From an uncultured Elusimicrobia bacterium (GTDB lineage: Bacteria; Elusimicrobiota; Elusimicrobia; Elusimicrobiales; Elusimicrobiaceae): a stretch of 64,000 bases of DNA. The position numbers were made by a program, and so were the translations under genes. Of this stretch, positions 58,909-64,000 are shown one piece after another. Numbering within the stretch: position 1 is the stretch's first letter; each line of letters opens with the position of its first letter. The notes under the pieces were generated by a model. The model did no database searches. It worked only from the letters and a program-made list of their open reading frames with translations, and was not told the DNA's origin. The stretch is from the NCBI GenBank assembly GCA_945913025.1, contig CAMECJ010000001.1, forward strand, positions 248,001 to 312,000, written 5' to 3'.

Positions 58909-61152
58909 TCAAATAAACACTTCTATTGGCTTCCAGATATTACGATTGGTCATATCTTCGGTCCACTCGGTATTACTTAGATATAGTTGATTGCCAATTG
59001 CGCGGACAAAGCCCCATTTAATATTTGGATGCTTTTTGGCGTATGTTTTCATGGCCTCAAATTTATTTTCCACGTATGTGTCGATATTTGCAGATTCTCC
59101 CTCCGCATTCATTCCGCCCTTTGCCTCTATAACCCAAATATCACCATTTTTAAGCTGTATTATATAATCCGGATAGAAATTATTTCTTCTAAATGCCTTT
59201 CTGTACACAATGCTAAAATATTCGTCTCCTTTGTCTCCGTTTTTGTATACATACTGTACCGGATCGTAGTGTTCACACCATTCTTCGAATACAATTTCTG
59301 TATGAGTCCGGTTGGGCGGCATTAAAATGTTGCTTCCATATTTCTCAAACACATTTTTGGATAAGAATTTCGTAGCAGATATTTTTTTATGTTGCTTATA
59401 ATACTGATACGTAGGGATCGCCCACTTTTCAGTAATGATATCGGTTTCTTTTAGATCGCCAATTTCCGTTTTATTTACCTGTTTAAACACTTCCACTAGC
59501 CGATCTCTATTATTTACTAAAAATGCGTTATATTCACGCAAACTCATGCCTTCTAACAATTTATTTTCATGTTCAAATGCTTGTTCCTCTTGGGACAAGA
59601 AAGAAAACTGTTTTTCTTCAGGACCAAACAGAATACGTAAGGCATTGTTAGAAATATTTTCATCGATACCTATTGCGGCTGCTATTTTCCGTTTAGCATC
59701 ACGTATAATAAACCCATCATCATGGTTATTAATCTGATGTTCGCCGCCAAAAATGGTGTTCAGGTTCAATATATCATGGGTAGTTCTAGCAACACCTTCT
59801 ATTGCTGTTGTTTTAAGTTTTGTACCAAACACATAGCCTTTTGCTGTTTCCATCTCATGTTTATCGAGTCGACCATTTTGATCCAAATCACACTCATTCA
59901 ACATGGCTTTTCGTATTACTTGTACTACGGCTTCGGGATTAACAGCAAATCTGTCACTTCCATTAAGGACATCTTTTTCCAACAACCAATTGGGTGCACC
60001 TGATTTCCGCTTGTATTGATATGTGTAAAAAGAATCCGAAATACTATTTGTAAGGCCTTCACTAAACTGATTATCTAACGTATATAGATAACAATTATCC
60101 ACTAGCGCATTATCATAATGCTTTCTTCCCGGCATCCTGCGGATTCTACCGACGGTTTGGACATTAAATCGCTCTGTTCCGCCTTCTCTCAATTTTACGA
60201 GTATTTTGGCCCGAGGGCAGTCCCACCCTGTCGCAATGGCCTGTTTAAACAACAAGAAGGCATATCTCCCATCAAGTTTTGTGATCTCCTCCGGATTATC
60301 GGGATGGTCACCGCTAAACCATGACGTAACAAGCCCGGAACTTTCAGGATATCCCATATCTTCTAACGCTTGTTTAACACGTTTAATCCAATCCTCACTT
60401 CCATTCGGAAATTGTATGAGAACAAGAGGACGTATTTTGAGTCCCATTTTGTCATATTCTGCTTGGATCTCTTTTCGTTTCTTGTCCGCTAATTCTAGAA
60501 GTAACAAGTCATCATCTTGTTTGTTATTATCTTGAATTGCTTGAGATACTCCTTCGTTAATAGAAATACCCGTAGCAATCAGCCCGGCCGCAATCACTTC
60601 ATCATCTTTAATTTCTTCAAGAGAATCACCCTTACTCATCGGGGTGGCAGAAACACGTAACACATGTTTTGGTTGTATATTAGCCACATATTCGTTAGCC
60701 GTATCACGGTATTTGTGTTCTTCATCAATAATCATGAATATATCAATCTGGCTATTATGACAGGCTAATACTTTAGTCATTAAATCCTTCTGTTCTCCCT
60801 CCCGTAGTACAACATTGGATTTTTTATTAATTTTATCCCAGTTGATAAAATACACTTTTCCTCGAGGATCAGGTTCATTTATAAAATCGTACACATCCCC
60901 ATCCATGATACCGGATGTCAGCTCTTGAAAAGTTAGTTGAGATTGTTTTTCCAATCCGCCCGCTCCCGGACATAGCCATAAAAATACGGTATTCGGGTTT
61001 TCATCTAAATAATCATCAATAAATCGGCACACTACCACCGTTTTACCGGAGCCTGTCGGGGCATATAAGACCACTTCTTCATGATCGGCACATTTTTTTA
61101 GAAGGCCTTCCTCATGTTTAGTTTGAAAATCTATTATCTCTCCGTTAAACAT
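58909..61152 (-). CDS. res: Type III restriction enzyme, Res (helicase-nuclease) subunit
   Basis: 747 residues, shorter than the ~970 of EcoP15I Res. Walker A VVLYAPTGSGKTVVV (about residue 32), IDEEHKYRDTANEY (DEEH box), LRVSATPMS, IATGWDCPRAKILVKLR and VQTVGRIRRMPG form the SF2 helicase core. NNFYPDYIIQLKNGDIWVIEAKGG near residue 685 is the C-terminal PD-(D/E)xK nuclease. Near residue 420, CDLDQNGRLDKHEM matches an EF-hand calcium loop at every ligand position. It cuts DNA with the Mod subunit after translocation. Start ATG overlaps the mod stop by one base. Confidence 0.93.
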   Translation of the reverse strand: MFNGEIIDFQTKHEEGLLKKCADHEEVVLYAPTGSGKTVVVCRFIDDYLDENPNTVFLWLCPGAGGLEKQSQLTFQELTSGIMDGDVYDFINEPDPRGKVYFINWDKINKKSNVVLREGEQKDLMTKVLACHNSQIDIFMIIDEEHKYRDTANEYVANIQPKHVLRVSATPMSKGDSLEEIKDDEVIAAGLIATGISINEGVSQAIQDNNKQDDDLLLLELADKKRKEIQAEYDKMGLKIRPLVLIQFPNGSEDWIKRVKQALEDMGYPESSGLVTSWFSGDHPDNPEEITKLDGRYAFLLFKQAIATGWDCPRAKILVKLREGGTERFNVQTVGRIRRMPGRKHYDNALVDNCYLYTLDNQFSEGLTNSISDSFYTYQYKRKSGAPNWLLEKDVLNGSDRFAVNPEAVVQVIRKAMLNECDLDQNGRLDKHEMETAKGYVFGTKLKTTAIEGVARTTHDILNLNTIFGGEHQINNHDDGFIIRDAKRKIAAAIGIDENISNNALRILFGPEEKQFSFLSQEEQAFEHENKLLEGMSLREYNAFLVNNRDRLVEVFKQVNKTEIGDLKETDIITEKWAIPTYQYYKQHKKISATKFLSKNVFEKYGSNILMPPNRTHTEIVFEEWCEHYDPVQYVYKNGDKGDEYFSIVYRKAFRRNNFYPDYIIQLKNGDIWVIEAKGGMNAEGESANIDTYVENKFEAMKTYAKKHPNIKWGFVRAIGNQLYLSNTEWTEDMTNRNIWKPIEVFI

Positions 61153-63092
61153 TATTCAGCAGCCTCCCTTAATTCTTGCCCAAAAAATTCTTTAGGAATA
61201 TATTTATATCCCTTTTCCTGCAGTAGTTTTAATTCTTTGGCATTAAATATAATATTTTGGTTCACCCAAACATGTTCAATTTGAGCATATTTCTTTTTAT
61301 CCAAAATAATATTCTTAAAATCTGTCTTATTTAGAATGAGGACATTCTTTTTATTATCTATCTCGATAGCATTTTGAATTTCAATCATTTCTTTAACGTG
61401 CAAAGCAAGAGCATTACTTAAAAGATAATCTTCCGGCTTACGTGGCGTCCATTCGCATTTGAAGTATTTGACATTGGCATTAAATCCATCCGCCATTGGA
61501 ATATCACTTTCCAAATAATTACCTTTTAAAGGTTTGTCATTAATATCCTTTCCTTTAATGCTACATACTGTTCTAGGCCAAGTGACATATTGGGCAATAC
61601 CCTTTGCCTCCCACTCAGGCTCTCCTTTTTTAATGCCCATTTTGGTAAACTCTTTTTCTTCGGCTTCAGATATTTCATTATTAGTAACCATGATCCAACG
61701 GCGATTTCCACCATCTTCGGCATTGAGTAAATTTACAGCATGACCAGTAGTTCCTGATCCCGCAAAAAAGTCTACAATTACTGCATTTGGTTTATTAGCC
61801 ACGAAAAAGCGTACGGTATCATGTACAGCATATAGAGATTTCGGGAAAGGGAAGCGACGATCTACAAGAATATTTTGCAAAAGTTTTGTTCCGTATTCAG
61901 TAGCATTATGCGAGGAAATAGCCCATTGATTGCCAGGGATAAACAATGCTTTATACTCAGAATCGTCAATGATAGCGGCCCCATCCTCTCCATAGCCGGA
62001 TATTTTTAATTCTCCTCTTTGTATTTTTTCTTGCACTCCCTTAGGAGCATAAGATATTCCCATTTTATTGCCACTCAACTTTCCAAAATATACATACCCC
62101 ATATCAATGAGTTTCTTTAATTTTACCGGAGTATACATCCAACGGCCTTCCGTCCCATTTTTGTGAATTGGCCAAATAGCCACTTCATTATCGCGGATTT
62201 GAATACTATCTCTAGATTGATTCTTAGGCAATACATTCCCAATTCTTATAAATTTTCCTTCTTTGGAGAATATAATTGGATAGAAACATCCTGGAGAATC
62301 ATTTCTTCCGCTTCCAGTACCAGAACGCAATAAACCAGCTAAGCGTACAGAATCCTTTCCAGTAGCTTTAATATTGCCTAACCACTCTTTAGATAAATTT
62401 AATCTAGCAACGCTTGAATTTCCAACTTGTACAAAGAATATATATTCATTAACCCTTGCCAATTCGGCTTCCCTAGCCACCCCTTTAACATTAATTACCG
62501 TACTAACCATATAAATCCTAGAATTTGGAAACATTTCTTCTAGAAGACACCCTAATCGCATGTATTCTTTTTCATCAATCGTACAAATCAGAACGGAATC
62601 TGCTGGGTTTAGCAAATTTTTAGCTATTGCCAATCGATTCTTCATCATAGATAACCACTTACTGTGTCGATAGACATCATTACTATCAACATAATCATTA
62701 TTGTATTTCCAGTCTCGTGCACCAGAATTGTACGGAGGATCTATGTAGATACAGTCAGCCTTTCCTTTGTGTGTTTTTTCCAATAAATAAAGAGCTTGAA
62801 GGTTATCGCCTTCTATGATAAAATTCCATGGCAATTTTTCATCTTTACATAACCGTCTTGTTTTATCAGCGCAAAATACGGGAATATTTTCTTTTAACTT
62901 ATCATCAACTTCTTCGGAGTGTTCTTCCCATACAAGGCCATATTTCTTTTCCCGTAACTGATTTTCGATTTCATTGAAAGCACGAATGGAAGCATCATCG
63001 GTATGCGTTTGTTTCAAACCTTCCAAGAAGGAAATCATTCTATCTCTCTTTTTCTTTGATAAATTTTCAGCCATAAGGATTCGCCGTACCAT
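61152..63092 (-). CDS. mod: Type III DNA adenine methyltransferase, Mod subunit
   Basis: 646 residues from ATG 63092, which has GAGG six bases upstream; ATG 63074 (MAENLSKKK) lacks one. DCIYIDPPYNSGARDWKYNNDY (motif IV DPPY, about residue 118) comes before VIVDFFAGSGTTGHAVN (motif I, about residue 450). This order defines beta-class N6-adenine methyltransferases such as type III Mod. The segment between holds the target-recognition domain, so the DNA target cannot be predicted. No simple repeat tract lies in the reading frame, so there is no sign of phase variation here. Preceded by a candidate attenuator RNA. Confidence 0.94.
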   Translation of the reverse strand: MVRRILMAENLSKKKRDRMISFLEGLKQTHTDDASIRAFNEIENQLREKKYGLVWEEHSEEVDDKLKENIPVFCADKTRRLCKDEKLPWNFIIEGDNLQALYLLEKTHKGKADCIYIDPPYNSGARDWKYNNDYVDSNDVYRHSKWLSMMKNRLAIAKNLLNPADSVLICTIDEKEYMRLGCLLEEMFPNSRIYMVSTVINVKGVAREAELARVNEYIFFVQVGNSSVARLNLSKEWLGNIKATGKDSVRLAGLLRSGTGSGRNDSPGCFYPIIFSKEGKFIRIGNVLPKNQSRDSIQIRDNEVAIWPIHKNGTEGRWMYTPVKLKKLIDMGYVYFGKLSGNKMGISYAPKGVQEKIQRGELKISGYGEDGAAIIDDSEYKALFIPGNQWAISSHNATEYGTKLLQNILVDRRFPFPKSLYAVHDTVRFFVANKPNAVIVDFFAGSGTTGHAVNLLNAEDGGNRRWIMVTNNEISEAEEKEFTKMGIKKGEPEWEAKGIAQYVTWPRTVCSIKGKDINDKPLKGNYLESDIPMADGFNANVKYFKCEWTPRKPEDYLLSNALALHVKEMIEIQNAIEIDNKKNVLILNKTDFKNIILDKKKYAQIEHVWVNQNIIFNAKELKLLQEKGYKYIPKEFFGQELREAAE

Positions 63093-63123
63093 CAGAATCC
63101 TCAAAAAGAGATAGATCCGTGTA

Positions 63124-63392
63124 TAAAAAAACGGCTGCACTATCTGAGCTATCGAACTAACCCAAAAGAAACAGCCGTAACCTCTTGCCGCCTAAAAAGA
63201 CGGCAAGAAGTATTTTCAGCGTATTAGCGTGGGCTCATGACTTCCCACACAGTACGCCTAAATTGGCTGCTTTTGGAGTTCGATATGCCTTTGATTTCTC
63301 AAAAGCTTTTCCTTTTCAGGATTCCAAAAACAGTTAAAAATGTCTTTGCCCTATTTTGGGCTCTATTTTTCTCCCTAATACTAAGTCTTAAT
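63124..63392 (-). ncRNA. Candidate structured leader RNA/attenuator of the mod-res operon
   Basis: Minus-strand transcript predicted from the extended -10 TGCTACAAT (63407-63399) to T7 at 63131-63125. P1, a long-range helix of 21 bp with two 3-nt bulges, pairs 63265-63285 with 63150-63158, 63162-63168 and 63172-63176. It encloses P2 (GCGTA/TACGC with GTGGG/CCCAC, 63219-63257) and P3 (CTTGCCG/CGGCAAG, 63184-63207). The 3' arm of P1 contains GGCTG, also the 5' arm of a terminator ACGGCTG/CAGCCGT (63172-63178 with 63131-63137). P1 and the terminator are mutually exclusive. No open frame of note lies inside. It matches no RNA family I know. Confidence 0.45.
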
Positions 63393-63475
63393 ACTTTTAT
63401 TGTAGCAAACATATACCATAAACGCGCAAATTCCACTTAATTGCGCTAATTTCGCTACTTTCTTCCATATTTCCG

Positions 63476-63508
63476 CTTGACTTCTCTCCCTATAAGAAAC
63501 GTGAATGT
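63476..63508 (+). promoter_or_regulatory. Shared 33-bp upstream element, copy 2
   Basis: CTTGACTT...CGTGAATGT, 28 of 33 identical to the element at 58849-58881; 38 bases before the ATG of the next gene. Confidence 0.55.
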
Positions 63509-63546
63509 GTGTACAGGCAAGATACACAATACTCCAGGAGAAAAAT

Positions 63547-63879
63547 ATGAGTATTAGATGCCAAATCAAAATAACTTATCTTCGTCAGGATGTGTTACTG
63601 TACCACCACCATGACGGCTATCCTGAAGGAGTTGGTCGCGATTTAATAAAGCGCCGCAACCAACTCAATATTTGGGATGGCAATATCATCGTCAACAATC
63701 TCGTAAAAGATATCAAAGATGCGTACGAAATCTCCTACCAAGTCCACACGGATATTGACTACTGGTACGAGATTGACTGTAACCGCAAAACGATCCGGTG
63801 TTGGAAGGTCAAAGGATATAACCTTTCAGATCACGCGGAAGTTATCAAAGGCAAAGAATCTATCCTTCACGCTGATTAG
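63547..63879 (+). CDS. Small protein of unknown function, mobile-element type
   Basis: 110 residues from ATG 63547 (AGGAG upstream; a longer frame has no ribosome site). MSIRCQIKI followed by LYHHHDGYPEGVGRDLI gives the H-x-D-G-Y-P pattern seen in small phage and plasmid proteins of unknown function. The rest is strand-like with Trp and Tyr (TDIDYWYEIDCNRKTIRCW). No signal or membrane segment. Shares its upstream element with the recombinase operon, so it belongs to the island. Confidence 0.72.
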   Translation: MSIRCQIKITYLRQDVLLYHHHDGYPEGVGRDLIKRRNQLNIWDGNIIVNNLVKDIKDAYEISYQVHTDIDYWYEIDCNRKTIRCWKVKGYNLSDHAEVIKGKESILHAD

Positions 63880-64000
63880 ACAACAACGGCAGCAATAGTT
63901 TCCTTATTGTTTGTATGGCTTCGTCTTCGCTGATGTTCAGCTCGTCAATGTATTTGGCACATTGGATCGCACTCGGTAAGGTTTGCGCAGATTGATATAC
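63860..64000 (-). CDS. C-terminal end of a gene truncated by the window edge
   Basis: Open minus-strand frame from the edge to TAG at 63860-63862: 46 residues ending RKLLLPLLSNQREG, with an acidic helical segment (YIDELNISEDEA). It overlaps the convergent small gene by 20 bases. Too short to assign. Confidence 0.45.
   Translation of the reverse strand, partial: VYQSAQTLPSAIQCAKYIDELNISEDEAIQTIRKLLLPLLSNQREG

Noticed and set aside
61152-63092. Phase-variable repeat tract inside mod
   Set aside because: Many type III mod genes carry simple repeats in the coding region; none is visible here.
63093-63140. Longer N-terminus for Mod from 63140
   Set aside because: The extra 16 residues are aromatic-rich and run through the terminator region; ATG 63092 has GAGG at good spacing.
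63381-63569. Minus-strand 62-residue frame upstream of mod
   Set aside because: No ribosome site, odd composition, and it overlaps the promoter regions on both strands; the stretch reads better as regulatory DNA and a leader RNA.
1-64000. CRISPR array
   Set aside because: No regularly spaced direct repeats with unique spacers and no cas genes; the dispersed repeats are irregular REP-type palindromes.
1-64000. Insertion sequences or transposases
   Set aside because: No transposase motif found; the only recombinase is the large serine enzyme.
55149-64000. Duplicate of the tRNA-Val 3' end as attR
   Set aside because: No second copy of the T-arm/acceptor sequence was seen to the right within the window; a large serine recombinase need not use the tRNA.

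Overview
The window reads as chromosomal DNA of an anaerobic, Gram-negative, gut-type bacterium, most likely an Elusimicrobiota (Elusimicrobium-like) member. The placement is inference. It rests on eight scattered single-gene type IV pilin loci sharing a near-identical N-terminus (GFTLIELLVVVLIIGIL), outer-membrane porin and beta-barrel genes, a SecDF-YajC operon, an alpha-2-macroglobulin/PBP1C pair, and the [FeFe]-hydrogenase maturase HydF, which implies hydrogen-producing fermentation. No rRNA operon, transposase or CRISPR array was seen.

Layout. 1-13 kb: a truncated membrane protein, an organophosphate-type MFS antiporter, a pilin, pyruvate kinase, an AlaX-like editing protein with an outer-membrane protein, a small lipoprotein, a porin-like barrel, and an operon of M42 peptidase, long transketolase and PPC-domain protein. 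13-25.6 kb: class II aldolase, a pilin, the pbpC/alpha-2-macroglobulin pair, an unknown secreted protein, and nadB. 25.7-33.6 kb: a GT-C-like membrane protein, three pilins around an unannotated 28-residue gene, a DEAD-box helicase and an ABC-F ATPase. 34-42 kb: thrS without a TGS domain, an LTA-synthase-like sulfatase, yajC-secD-secF, and a DUF374 acyltransferase. 42-55 kb: three more pilins, an MscS channel, a lipoprotein, ferritin, hydF, ispA-dxs-LOG, a Cys-containing histone-H1-like protein, CYTH and thioesterase genes. 55.07-64 kb: a tRNA-Val followed by an AT-richer island holding an unknown protein, a large serine recombinase with DUF2924 and DUF5681 genes, a complete type III restriction-modification pair, and unknown genes running off the right edge.

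How the parts connect. Central carbon genes (pyk, fba, transketolase) and hydF fit a sugar-fermenting lifestyle. The ispA-dxs operon supplies isoprenoids. Most isolated genes end in strong intrinsic terminators, often shared by convergent neighbours.

Most interesting signals. (1) Upstream of the type III mod gene lies a predicted structured RNA with a 21-bp long-range helix that competes with an intrinsic terminator, which looks like an attenuator for the restriction-modification operon. (2) Five pilin promoters have a homopolymeric T tract (10-12) as their -35/-10 spacer, giving spacers of 14, 15, 16, 16 and 16, the layout expected for promoter-spacer phase variation. (3) REP-like palindromic elements sit in frame inside the leader peptides of two pilins; one is a 105-bp insertion bounded by 8-bp direct repeats. 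(4) Two island operons share a 33-bp upstream element. (5) A 28-codon gene with a good promoter and ribosome site is too short for ordinary gene callers.
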